A stretch of DNA of 64,000 nucleotides from the NCBI RefSeq assembly GCF_000003815.2, contig NC_049992.1:13493105-13557104 (forward strand), read 5' to 3'. Of this stretch, positions 9,565 to 20,501 are shown in pieces. How positions within the stretch are numbered: the first letter of the stretch is position 1; the number at the start of each line of letters is the position of its first letter. The notes under the pieces were generated by a model, which saw nothing but the letters and a program-made list of their open reading frames with translations, searched no databases and was not told the origin of the DNA. The translations under genes and the position numbers were made by a program. The stretch comes from Branchiostoma floridae (lineage: Eukaryota; Chordata; Leptocardii; Amphioxiformes; Branchiostomatidae).

Positions 9565-12343
9565 ATGGACCGACTAATGTGGGTTTTAGTCTTGACTACG
9601 CTCATGTGGACCACAGGTGAGCTTGAAATAAACATTCCTGCAGGGCCCCTGGTCTGACGTGCCTTATCGGTCAGATATCTCACTGTTCGTTTCAGCCTGG
9701 CATGAAATATTGTCGGGAAGCAGTTGGACGCATATGTGTTATATGCTGCACGGTTTGTTGTGATGGTGATGACTATTCACCAGGTCAGGATCGTGACAGA
9801 ACAAAACAAACTGTACAGATCTTAGCCTGGTATCAAGCCGAATTAGAGCTCTCGAGCTCCTCTACTGTCCCCTCCGTAAATACGTATTTGCGCAGAGGAC
9901 AGAAGAGACTCGGGAGCTATAATTCGGTTGGATACCAGGCTAACAGATCTTGCGAGATAGTTGTCTGTGTCCATTTATTCCATGCTTAGGATTAACTACG
10001 CCTTTGGGTGAGGGCAGTCACAAAAGTACATTTCTACATGTAAAAGATAGAGCTGGACTTTGGACTAACAACATGTTATGAAACAGCTCTTCGATGACCT
10101 TGTACGGGGTACAAAAATCAATGCTTTACCCACCAACACAGTATCGGCAAAACCTTTGGGTCAACATGCTTTACTTTCAAATTTTAAGCTTCAATGGTCA
10201 TCATTTTGAAGAATTTCTTATATTCCGTTATGATTTGTTCGTGCGAATCATATTTAAACACATGTCATCATCGTTATGGTTCTTTGACGTCTGTCTCTAT
10301 ATTGACAGATGAAAGAGTGCGTCAATGAATAATTGCTACAGAACTTTGAGAAAGAACCTACCAAAACACGACTTTTGTTTAATCCTTAACAAAAGTCGTA
10401 TTCAATATCAAGCTTTGGACTAATAAGTCTAATGTGTGATGGAAGGTCAAAATCCCTGACGAAGCATCACCCAGAATATATGATATATGTGGGAATAATG
10501 TTTAATCCCCCCCCCCCCCCTAAAAACGCATGCGGTACAAATGTACGTGTAGTGAGAAGGGAACATCAACATTAGGGACATAGAAAATAAATTGACTTCC
10601 CATTTGTTTTTATACTTCAGCCCAAGGAATTTACGTGGACAATGGGAATCCATATGACAACGGAACCCTGGAGGTGATGACGTTAACTATCAGCCAACAT
10701 GACGCTCCACTGCTCACCAAAGGTGAGAAAAAAATCAACGTTAACGTCGATCCGTCTGTCAATCGACATGGAAATTTGCACAGTACATCTGTTTTGAGTT
10801 GTTTTCATAGTAATGTAAGGACCCAGTCCCACCACCTATCCCACCGCTGCCACCAAATGTAGCAAGTAGCCGAGCTATACATTATAGAATGTATGACTAA
10901 ACGAAGGTAATGTTATTGTCCTTTTCAGTCTACTACCCTAAGAAGATCGACACCTATGCAGTTTTGTTCTTCACGGGTGGTTTACTAGGCTACATACCCG
11001 TAGAGAGTTACAGCATTGTGTTAAAGGCTATTGCCAGCCACGGGTTTGTGGTTGTCGGGGTGGACTACTTACCTTTTTCCACGGTACCATCGACATACGA
11101 GAGGGACAGGGACCAGAGGAAAGTAGGTGACCAGACCAAGAAATACCTGGAGGAACTACAGTGGGTATGTTATCAATTTGGTTGTCGGTTGCCAATTATA
11201 GGGGCCATATGCATGTAACTCTCTTCTAACTTTCTTTTTCTACCTCTGACGAATAACAATAGTTATTGCTTACCGTTTTGTCAAAAGTTTCCATAAAACG
11301 AGGCAATTAGCATAGATGCATTTTATACAGGTTTTGACAGATACTCTGAAATCTTTAACTCTTAGTCACTGATACCAATATTCCAAAGTAAGATATATTA
11401 CGAAGGCCATAAACTGTACACAGATATGTACAGAAATGTACGTGATTCCGCACACGCAGGTAACACAGCACCTGGAGGAGAGAATCGCCAGGCAGCTGAA
11501 CCAAACCGGACTGGTGCCGGCATTCGACCACCTCGGGATTAGCTGCCACTCAGCGGGATGTGACCCTATTGCGGACATGACCTTCCAGAATCACACGTTT
11601 TCAAAGGTTAGAAGCTTACAATGCATTTAGGGGAATTCTTTTACACAACTAGCTGTACTCAAATTGCTTTTCACTAGATAGTTGTGTAAAGGAATTCTCC
11701 TATATCCTATATTCTACCAACCCAATGAAATTATTTTCGGAAGCTTGCAAAGCAGGTTTAGACGCATTGAATTGGTTGTGAAATTGTACACACCTTTTAC
11801 AATTTGTACGATGTTAGAACTGGTTCTCATTTGTGATATTTTAATGGCTGTAACAGTACCTCCGTATTCTAAAATTTAATTTCAAAAATGAAGAATAATT
11901 TGTCGTTCCGTTTTCTAACAATCCTTCGTTATGTTGTGTTTCTTCTACAAGGCTGCCCTGTTCCTAGAACCGTTCAGCTACCACTTTAAGACCCCGGTGA
12001 CGTTCAGAATGCCTGCTCTCATGTACGGCACGGAGTTATCGACCCAGAAGCCCGAGTGCATCTACGTTGGTGAGGGGTACAACCACTTCTACGATTTCTG
12101 GCAATGTCCGAAAATCGTAATGAATGTCAAGGTAAGCATCAACATTCAGATTTATCATAGACATGTATATCAAATGCTCAATGAAAAAGAAGTACATGTG
12201 TAAAGACTCTGATGTCAGAATTTAAGATATGATTCTACCCAGTCAAGTTTTTGAGAATTGCATTTAACCAAAATGTTTACTTTCTATGAAATTCTACCAG
12301 AGTCATGGCCATTGTGAGATCTTGGATCCTCCTACGTTCGAAG
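9565..12343 (+). CDS. Chlorophyllase-like secreted hydrolase B (last exon missing at gap)
   Basis: Six coding exons join in frame: 9565-9616, 10621-10722, 10929-11164, 11460-11606, 11952-12131 and 12301-12343, all with GT-AG borders. They give 253 residues plus one base. Exon 1 encodes a hydrophobic start (MDRLMWVLVLTTLMW) that looks like a signal peptide. Exon 3 carries the beta strand and oxyanion region (VLFFTGGLLGY, then IASHGFVVVGVDY). Exon 4 carries the nucleophile elbow CHSAG with Ser161. Exon 5 carries LEPF (Glu185 in the acid position), and exon 6 carries GHCEILD with His243. This block order matches plant chlorophyllases and related dienelactone-hydrolase-fold esterases. The seventh exon seen in copies A and C is absent before copy C begins, and probably lies in the gap at 12467-12566. 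The real substrate is unknown. Confidence 0.85.
9823..9942. mobile_element. hAT-type MITE in intron 1 of hydrolase B
   Basis: The 120-bp element starts TAGCCTGGTATC and ends with the complement GATACCAGGCTA. The arms stay complementary for about 45 bp, so the whole element can fold into a hairpin. Both sides carry the same 8-bp direct repeat ACAGATCT (9815-9822 and 9943-9950). An 8-bp target duplication is the hallmark of the hAT superfamily. There is no coding capacity. Confidence 0.85.
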
Positions 12344-12466
12344 GTAAGTAAACATGAAAAAAAATGTATTTCCTTCTGTCAGAAGAAACAAGCTTATACA
12401 AAAAGAAACTTGCAGTCTTGAAATGCCAAAACAACGTTATAGTAAAATAATGATGAAAATGGCCAA

Positions 12467-12566
12467 NNNNNNNNNNNNNNNNNNNNNNNNNNNNNNNNNN
12501 NNNNNNNNNNNNNNNNNNNNNNNNNNNNNNNNNNNNNNNNNNNNNNNNNNNNNNNNNNNNNNNNNN
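12467..12566. other. Scaffold gap (100 N)
   Basis: Exactly 100 N, the usual placeholder for a gap of unknown size. It lies where the last exon of hydrolase B should be. Confidence 0.95.
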
Positions 12567-12705
12567 CGTGCTAAGCTTGTTCGATACATTGACCTTAATT
12601 GTTTGCATAGTTAGGTTAGCTGCTCATGTGAGCTGCATGTCACGCAGTTGAGAATTGTTAGAGACTGAAAAGACCAGTTACGTACGAACAGACTCACCAA
12701 GCAAG

Positions 12706-15700
12706 ATGAACCAACTAACGTGGGTTGTGGTCCTGGCTATCTCCATGACCAAGCTGTGGATAACAGGTGAGTTTGGAAAACGATCCTCTGTAAAGAGAAA
12801 TCCGTCTGACTCGACATACTTGGTGGGTATTACATCGTGCCTACGTTTTAACGGCTTTCTTGAGAAGCATTGAGGATGCTAGCACACAGCTCACAGCTGT
12901 GTTACATTTTACCTTGTGGTCTACGGTTTAGTCATAATGACCATCGTAGGACCGTAGTAAAATGACGGCAAAATTCACCTGTATTCATCAATGAAGAAAG
13001 TATTCAGTTTGTATGTGTTCAGTCCTAGTAAGGTAAATGCAGTCTTGCGCCCCTTTATCCCTCTTGACGTGAAGTAAGAAAGGACGTTCTTCACATACAA
13101 TCTTAAGACGTTATACGTAGGTAACAGCTGTATTTTGTATTATACACTAGCAGGCTATGATACAGCTTTTTTTCTATGACATTAAATCGGGGGCAAAGGT
13201 CACTTACCATGTTCATGATTAACAGGTTTGTGTGTGTGTGTGTTGGGTGTAAACCGTTCCCTCAGGTCGCCTCCTTCAAATCTTTCTCTATTGTTCACGT
13301 AAAGATTATCGATGTCCTGTTGAATCATTCCAGCCCATCTCTTAATAGTCTTACCTTAGTAAGTTACAGTAACTGCACAAGCCAGTCTATTTTCTAGATA
13401 CATACAAATCTCAGTAACAATTAGAAGTATATGTGGGGTCTACATCATACAGGACTAAAACATAGCCACGGTCTTTCTGAGTGATATTAGCCAAAGGGCC
13501 CAGAAATGGATAACTCCAACTTTCAGAAAAGTTCGAAGTTTACTTTGAGTAACGTATCATTCTGTCCTTTGTTTCAGCGCAAGGCATTTACGTGGACAAT
13601 GGAAACCCATATGACAAGGGAACACTGCAAGTCCTTAATTTCACTATCAGCCAGCATGACGCCCCACTACTCACCAAAGGTAATCCGAATATCAAATATC
13701 ATCCATAACTACACATTACATGTACATATCTCATTTATGATTTCATCCTGATTTTTATGTCCAAAACTTCAAGACGATTTAAGATGCTTGAATGTAAGGT
13801 CATCTGCAATCTTCCCTCAACTGAAACGGGAGCCGATACCGACTTCCAAGCCCCTTTGACGACGTCACACATCTGGTCTGGATGTGTGACATAGGCTTTG
13901 GGTCATTTTAACTTGATAAGTATTAGAGGACTGATCGAAAGCGTGTTGGTAAGCACTTTATTTTGTGTAAAGATATAAAGTTTAAAATTGCAACATAATG
14001 ATCTATAAAGATTCTGCTCTCATTTGCAGTCTACTACCCAAAGAAGATCGACACGTATGCAGTTCTGTTTTTCACGGGTGGTTTGCTAGGATACATACCA
14101 GCAGAGAGTTACAGTGATGTGTTAACGCGGGTGGCCAGTCACGGGTTTGTAGTGATAGGGGTGGACTATCTACCATTCCCTATTCCAACTCCTCCAGTAG
14201 GCGTTATAGGGGATAGAGCTCACAGGCAGGGTGTTGGGAGTCACCAGTCCAAGAAATACATGGAGGAACTGCAGTGGGTAGGTTTAAATCTTATATATCT
14301 TTTCAATAGCCAAAATAACAAACAATACTACTAGTTGGGCTAAGAAAATCTGACGGTCTATGTAGCCTACTATTGGCATGGTTCTAGATGCCTGTGTCAA
14401 TGGAAAAATTATCCAGGTACAATTGGTCACATTGGCAAGGTGTTTGGTCCCTATGAAGAGGTGGTCACTTGTTCAGGCTTGAGTGTATTTGTACATAATA
14501 TTTCACTTCTTTGGGCACTCCAATATTTATAATTCACACAAGTGGCTCTGGACCCACATCTCTTCCTAAAATATAATAATATAATTACTCAATAAATACC
14601 CATTGAAAATACATGTGCTAATTTTAGAATCAATACAAAAAGTCTGTTTAAAAGAAGTCCACCTTTGTCCACATACAGTTAACACAGAATCTGGAGGGAA
14701 GAATTGCTCAGCAGCTCAACCACACTACACTACCCCGACTGGTGCCGGCATTCGACCACTTGGCGGTTAGCTGCCACTCTGCTGGATGTGACCCCTTTGC
14801 GGACATGATTGTACAGAATCATACATTTGCAGCGGTAAGAAATCATGCTGCCAATTTGGGAGAAACTGTAGAAGTGGGTGCAAAATTGAGGACCTTTATA
14901 TTATGTTATGTGTAGTGTTTAATATTCTAACTATACACTAATCATTTTAAATATCTTTCATTACACCTTTTTCAAAAATCCCTTTTTCTTCTACTTATTC
15001 TTTTTACAACAGGCTGCCCTATTTCTGGAACCGTTTAGCTTCCACTTCAAAACTCCGCTGACGTTCAACATGCCTGCCCTCATACTCGGCACGGAGTTCT
15101 CAACGGAACACCCAGCGTGCATCTGGCCTAATGAGGGATACGACCACTTCTACGACATGTGGAAATGTCCAAAAATTGTCATGAACGTCAAGGTAAGCAT
15201 GCATATTACTGTAAATACATTTAAGTTTGTGGGGATTTGATTTTGCGGTAGCAGGAAAAAGGACTTTTCGCGGTAGCACCCCGTGCACTGTAGTCTCTTA
15301 CTGCCATGAAAAAAATGCTTGCGGTGCTTTTAAGTTCGCGGTGAAGCGGCCACTGCAAAAATCGCAAACATTAAACCACCGCGACAGTTTCTGCATTTAC
15401 AGTGCATGCATATGTTTACTTTTGATGCTGTAATAGTAACTGCAAACAATGACACATAGCACAGCTATTATACAAACAGATGATGCAAACAGCTTCTTTG
15501 GACAATATTTTTTTCTTTCTTTTGAATCTCCACAGGGTCATGGCCACTGTGAAATGCTGGATGCTGGGATGTACTCAGGTAAGGCACCAGCCTTGGTTAT
15601 GTTAAAGCAAAATATACACAAAGAAACATCTAGCAATACATTCAAGAATTTTGATTATGTCATAAAAAGAATCCTAGAAGGACCAGTAATAGGGACATAC

Positions 15701-16160
15701 ATGCACTATGGGGTCTAAATTATACATTTTAACAGACATCTTAAGCTCTGTCACAAGTCTTAACCTCAATCACTTTTTCAAACATTTTAGAACAAAACTT
15801 GTGAGAAGACGTGAGGTATTTATCAATAGCTGGACCAGACATCTTGCTTGGTATTTGCTTGCAAATAATACCATCTAAGAAGAAACATCCCTCTGACTTA
15901 TAACATTGTAAATTATAACATACGCCATTTAAAACAAACATCTCTATAAAAAAATGATGTCTTCCACAGTGTGTGCAAAGGAACAGTTCTGTAAGTCTAA
16001 TCCGGATGCAGACCTCAACAAGTATCACAGCTTTGTACAAGGCATCAGCGTGGCCTTCCTTACCACCGAGCTACAGGGACAGAACAAGCTGCAGTACGTC
16101 ACTAACACCACCTTACTGCCTGTGGAGCTGCTGGAGTTTAAGAAAGTCTTAGACTGTTGA
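12706..16160 (+). CDS. Chlorophyllase-like secreted hydrolase C, complete
   Basis: Seven coding exons join in frame: 12706-12766, 13578-13679, 14030-14277, 14679-14834, 15013-15192, 15536-15578 and 15970-16160, giving 326 residues. Exon 1 is a signal-peptide-like hydrophobic stretch (TWVVVLAISMTKLW). The fold markers are VLFFTGGLLGY and VASHGFVVIGVDY in exon 3, CHSAG with Ser171 in exon 4, LEPF with Glu195 in exon 5, and GHCEMLD with His253 in exon 6. The segment DHFYDMWKCP before the His motif and the Cys-rich last exon align with the same region of plant chlorophyllases (NHxxFFxEC, then GHMDMLDD). Exon lengths equal those of copy B except exons 1, 3 and 4. The protein is likely a secreted esterase. 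Chlorophyll-ester cleavage on algal food is possible but inferred. Confidence 0.9.
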
Positions 16161-18216
16161 AGCAAAGATTTTGAATCTTGACAAGACTAACAATCACATG
16201 TACATGTAGCTGTTATACATCAAATGTAAGCATCAGGCAATTTTTTTGTCTGTGAGGAATTATTGTCTATCAGCCTCTCTTGATATGTCTCATACATGCC
16301 TTCATCTCTTATTTAATATGTAATGTAACAGTGGGGTTCAAGCGCCACAAAACTAACCATGCCAACAGAGACCGTCCCTTTTGGTGTAACGGTTAGTGCA
16401 TTGAGTTTGTGATCTGGCAGCCTGGGTTTGGCATGGGTTTGAATCCCGGGAGCCAGAAGATTTATTCTACTCGCTTTTTACAGTAACATTAGTTACATTC
16501 TGTGGAAATAAATAGACACAACTAATTTATACACATGTCACCATGCTATATGAGAGGTTGAGTATACCAAAACATGATCATTCACATTCTTCTTAAGAAA
16601 TGCCAACACTTCTTACTGATTGAGACCTTTGTTTTTTACAGCAAATCTATCATAGTGTACTCTTTGTCTTGACATGTCTTGTTCTGGTCAGTAAACTATC
16701 ACATCTGTCCAGTAGAACCTGTAAGACAGAGATCTATCACTATATGATAGTATATCACTATCAGGTCTGTTGTGACTGGGGATATCCTATGAAAACTAGA
16801 AAGGAACAATGCTGAAAAGTACAAACATGAAGGTTATCTTATTCCTGATTCTAGTGCTTACAGAACACACCTTTTGAACCCTGAGTTTAAAACTATATAT
16901 AATGCATACATGAGCAGTGGAAAAATGTATGTATATATTTGCCTTAACTATGGCTCTTAGCCTGTGATCTTTGTGTGACTACCTACACTATTTCTTCAAG
17001 TTTATTTATTGACCAAACTGCCCCCCCCCAAAAAAAGAAACAGACAGATAGACTAAATAAATTGTTTAAAAAACTATGAATGGTGTGTTTAGTATATTCA
17101 ACTGACATTCTAATTGCCAAGATTTGAATATTAAACTTTATTTACAATCCCTGGCATCTTTAATTTGTTTTTAAACCTTTCAAATGAACATCATACCCCC
17201 CTCCCACACACAGAAGATCTGATCAGGTTCCTACTTTTGTTACCACCTAGTGCTATGGAGGTCAAAGTTTAGTCACCTGAATTCTCTGTACCACACTTTT
17301 CCTCTTCTTTTTTGCATCAATATGACTTTCCTGAATGATCTGAAAGAAGCAAGCAAGGTTATCACTATCTTATGTTGGAATTACACATTATGTGCCATAA
17401 AAGGTAACAAAATGTGTGTCTCAGTTTTCATCTCTTTATCTTGTACTTTCTATGCCTACAATATATAAGATGAACAATAAGAGTAAGTTAGAATATGGGC
17501 TTCATGCCCTGGCCACACTCCTAGCTGTTAAATCTTGCAATTCTATCAGCTTGTGAAGCTTTGTCAGCATTTTGGTAGGCATGACCCTGCGACGGGATTG
17601 CATTAAAACTAACCCTTGTACCATACCTGTTATATAAATCTTAATGTATCACTCATCTATCGGGAATGTGGCCTGACCACTTCAGTCACCCATATCTGTC
17701 CTCCTAAGTAACTATGGTTACAATCTAATAAGGTGTGTTGATGTTTGACAAATAAGGTGTTCACCCTGAAAACATGTCTCATCTAATGGTGGCATCAGCA
17801 AAGAACAAGGGTCAGAAGACAGGAAGGTTAGGGTGACATGGGCAAAGTCTGACAGGCAAATGATGACATCAGCAAAACATGCTTTAATCAAATTACAAAC
17901 ATACTAATTTAAGAGTATAAGGCAGATACATTGATGAAGTTTAGACATCCTGGTAATGAGATTCTCAAATCAAAAGACATGCGAGAAATGCAAGAAAGTT
18001 TTTGTAAATGGTCAGAAGTTCCGTCAGTATAAGTAAGGTACAGTGTAGAGGTAGTCAGGGTGTAATGATTTGTTTTGATTGTTTCACCATAACATACCCT
18101 AAATTATTCAATAGATGTTCAAACCACATTTTTGTGAGGTTTTAGATGCAAATATTTGATATAACGCTATGTACCTATCTGTTTAAGGAAGAATGCAAAA
18201 AATGTAGGGTTCTTAC
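16161..18216. other. Spacer between hydrolase C and the found part of BAG1
   Basis: It holds the 3' flank of hydrolase C, a SINE copy (16318-16458), low-complexity C and A runs near 17014-17038, and presumably the unseen last exon of BAG1 on minus. An open stretch on minus that ends at a TCA at 17502-17504 has BAG-like hydrophobic spacing. Its splice phase does not join exon 5, so I did not call it. Confidence 0.5.
16318..16458 (+). mobile_element. tRNA-derived SINE, plus-strand copy
   Basis: An A-box TGGTGTAACGGTTAGTGC is followed by a B-box GGGTTTGAATCCC. The same arrangement, including the leader GGGGTTCAAGCGCC about 45 bp before the A-box, recurs in reverse at 49013-49140. Two dispersed copies with matching leader, boxes and spacing define one SINE family. 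Confidence 0.75.
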
Positions 18217-20501
18217 TGTTGAGTCTAGTCTTTCCAACATCTTCATGAGTTCTTCTGTTGACAGTCCTATTCTCTTCTCCAGCTTGGGTAATGACTCGGT
18301 CATTAAAGGTTCCTCAAGGAATCCCTACAAGGAAGGAAGGATCATGGACTTGAAACACACATTTGCATATTTACGTTTTCCCTTACCATTTCTCCACTCA
18401 TTCTGGCAGTCCAATGATTGAATAACCTATCTTTTGAAAGACTTGACTGTAAGGTTTGACTCATAATTGCGGATCATCCAGGGCTCTAAAGTTGTAGTAC
18501 ACGCTATGTTTCTTCATGTGGTTGTCTAGTCTTTCCTGAAAGCAGCTACACTTGGAGATGTCACCACCGGCTCTGGTAGATTGTTCCACCATGAGACAAC
18601 CCTGATGCAGAAGAAATGTGACCTTCAGTCTTTTCAGTACTAGTATGTGTGGTGGGTTCTTAAACAAGCTCAAGGTTTGGATCCTATTGTTATATAGTGT
18701 ACTAGTATCTTCATCAGAGAAAATATAAAGAAAACTTTCCGTACTCATACCTTCTCCATCCCTTCCAGTTCATCAGACATCCCTGTAAGTTTCTTCTCCA
18801 CAGCTTCTTGAGCCTTGTCCACTTCCTCAAGACTCTTTAACTCTGCTTCTTCTTCGGGGTTGTGCTGAAACGTGTTACACATTCCATACACAATAACATG
18901 AATAAGGTTTGTAAGATACTGCTATCATGTGACGTTATCAACATGATATGATGATGATGATGATAGTCGTGTTACAAACCTAGTGTTAAGGGATGGGAAA
19001 AAACATGTCAAAGGGAAAAAAGAAAATTGCTTATTTAACAATCCAAAACCTGGTTGGATTCCACAGATCTGTCTCTGTCTGACCTCTTTATTAAATGAAT
19101 GACTACTTCATAAAGCACCTGTCTAAAATAGCTCCTGGGGGGACTTTAAAGTATAAACGTGCATGTTATACATGTATGTTCTCCTTTCTTTGATTGGCAA
19201 ATTTCTTCTACCACTGACCTTTTTTCCAATCATCATGACCTTGGCACCATCCTTAAGGCCCATCTCTTCTAGTGTCTTCTCAGGATCCTTTAAGGACTTA
19301 CCTGGAATGCAAGAAAACACACATCTATTGGGGGATTGCTACACAATTACCTGAATACTTTGTTCCTCAACCAACTATGAATACATGAAACTATCTAGTC
19401 TCTACCAGACTCCGGATCGCTGTTAATGCGTGGATCGCGTGCTGTTCCCTACCCAGCTATATTCCTCTGGCTGGCTTACTCCTCTATTTGTTCCATTTCT
19501 ACGGTTTAACAGCAATCCGGAGTCTGGTAGAGACTAGAAACTATCTGCCAAGACTATTGCTCTTAAGTTAACTTAGATTTAAACTGACAAGCACAGTCAA
19601 GAAAAGATTTGAGAGAATTTTCACAATCCAATTTCTTTATATTCATAGGAATCAGAATCTGTATCTATATAAACGTTGATGTTATGTAACCTTTTTTTTT
19701 AGTAACGCATCAGAATATCAGCATTTGCATCAAAGAGACACAACAGCAACTGTCAACGTGCAGCTAAAATCCAAGCTAAGAACTGGTTACTACCTTTATA
19801 TATAAGTCTCTGGTTTTGTACAGGCACTCCTGTTGCCTTCCATGCAGCCAGAGCCAGATGTTCTACCATGACAACTCGGTTCTCCTCATCATCTGGTACA
19901 CAAACATCGATGCTGTGCTTCTGAGAGCCTGGATGTGGGGGAACATGTGGATTAGGTACATGATTCTCAGCCAGTTTTGATAAAGACATAAAACTTATAC
20001 CATAAATGCACCTGTTACAAGGCACATGTATAATCATAATGGGACGCAGCTCGCAGCAGATCACTGCCAACTTGAATATGATTCACAACATCAGCATACA
20101 CAACATGTCAAAATTCAACACTATATATCAATAGTAGAATTACATTTTCTCGGTGCCATAGTAGTAAATCTAGAAGGAAAAAGTATCGTATGAAGCTAAT
20201 GAAATAAATAAAACAGAATAAAGTCACTACAACCTGGCATCATGTTACATTGACAATTGAGATTGCTGCTGTTTCCCTGTCAATAAACGTTAGAGACGCC
20301 TGGCGCCCCCCTCCCCACATGACGAAAAATTTGAAAGCTCTCTTCCACAAAATTGATACAGGAAGCAAACAATGTATCGATTTATTCAAAGACAACTAAC
20401 ATTAATATCACGCTGGGAAAATAGCCCATATGGGTTAACGTGAGGTTGAGAATATTGACTTTCATACCGTGAACAATCAAAAGCTTCATGGAGGCAGCCA
20501 T
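18217..20501 (-). CDS. BAG1: BAG1-type co-chaperone (ubiquitin-like plus BAG domain), 3' end not found
   Basis: Five coding exons on minus join in frame: 20501-20468, 19928-19794, 19301-19219, 18864-18751 and 18324-18217, giving 158 codons. The start MAASMKLLIVHG leads into a ubiquitin-like domain (HSIDVCVPDD, LIYKGKSLKDPEKTLEEMGL, MMIGKK). An acidic helix follows (HNPEEEAELKSLEE), then LTGMSDELEGMEK and GFLEEPL, EKRIGLSTEELMKMLERLD. This order and the GKSLK and MIGKK signatures are those of BAG1, which binds the Hsp70 ATPase domain and speeds nucleotide exchange. The third BAG helix is missing: exon 5 ends in phase 0 at a GTAAGA donor, and no convincing partner was found downstream. That exon should lie between 16161 and 18216. 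A MITE sits in the second intron. Confidence 0.88.
19396..19536. mobile_element. MITE with 31-bp inverted ends and 9-bp target duplication in a BAG1 intron
   Basis: The element starts TAGTCTCTACCAGACTCCGG and ends with the reverse complement, with one mismatch over about 31 bp. It is flanked by the perfect direct repeat GAAACTATC (19387-19395 and 19537-19545). The 141-bp length leaves no room for a transposase. A 9-bp duplication suggests a Mutator-like element, or an 8-bp hAT duplication extended by chance. Confidence 0.85.

Noticed and set aside
16318-16458. Functional tRNA gene
   Set aside because: A- and B-boxes are present, but the acceptor and T stems do not pair, and the unit recurs with a non-tRNA leader, as SINEs do.
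17502-17615. Minus-strand open stretch as the last BAG1 exon
   Set aside because: The hydrophobic pattern is suggestive, but no acceptor gives the phase-0 join required by the donor at 18217.
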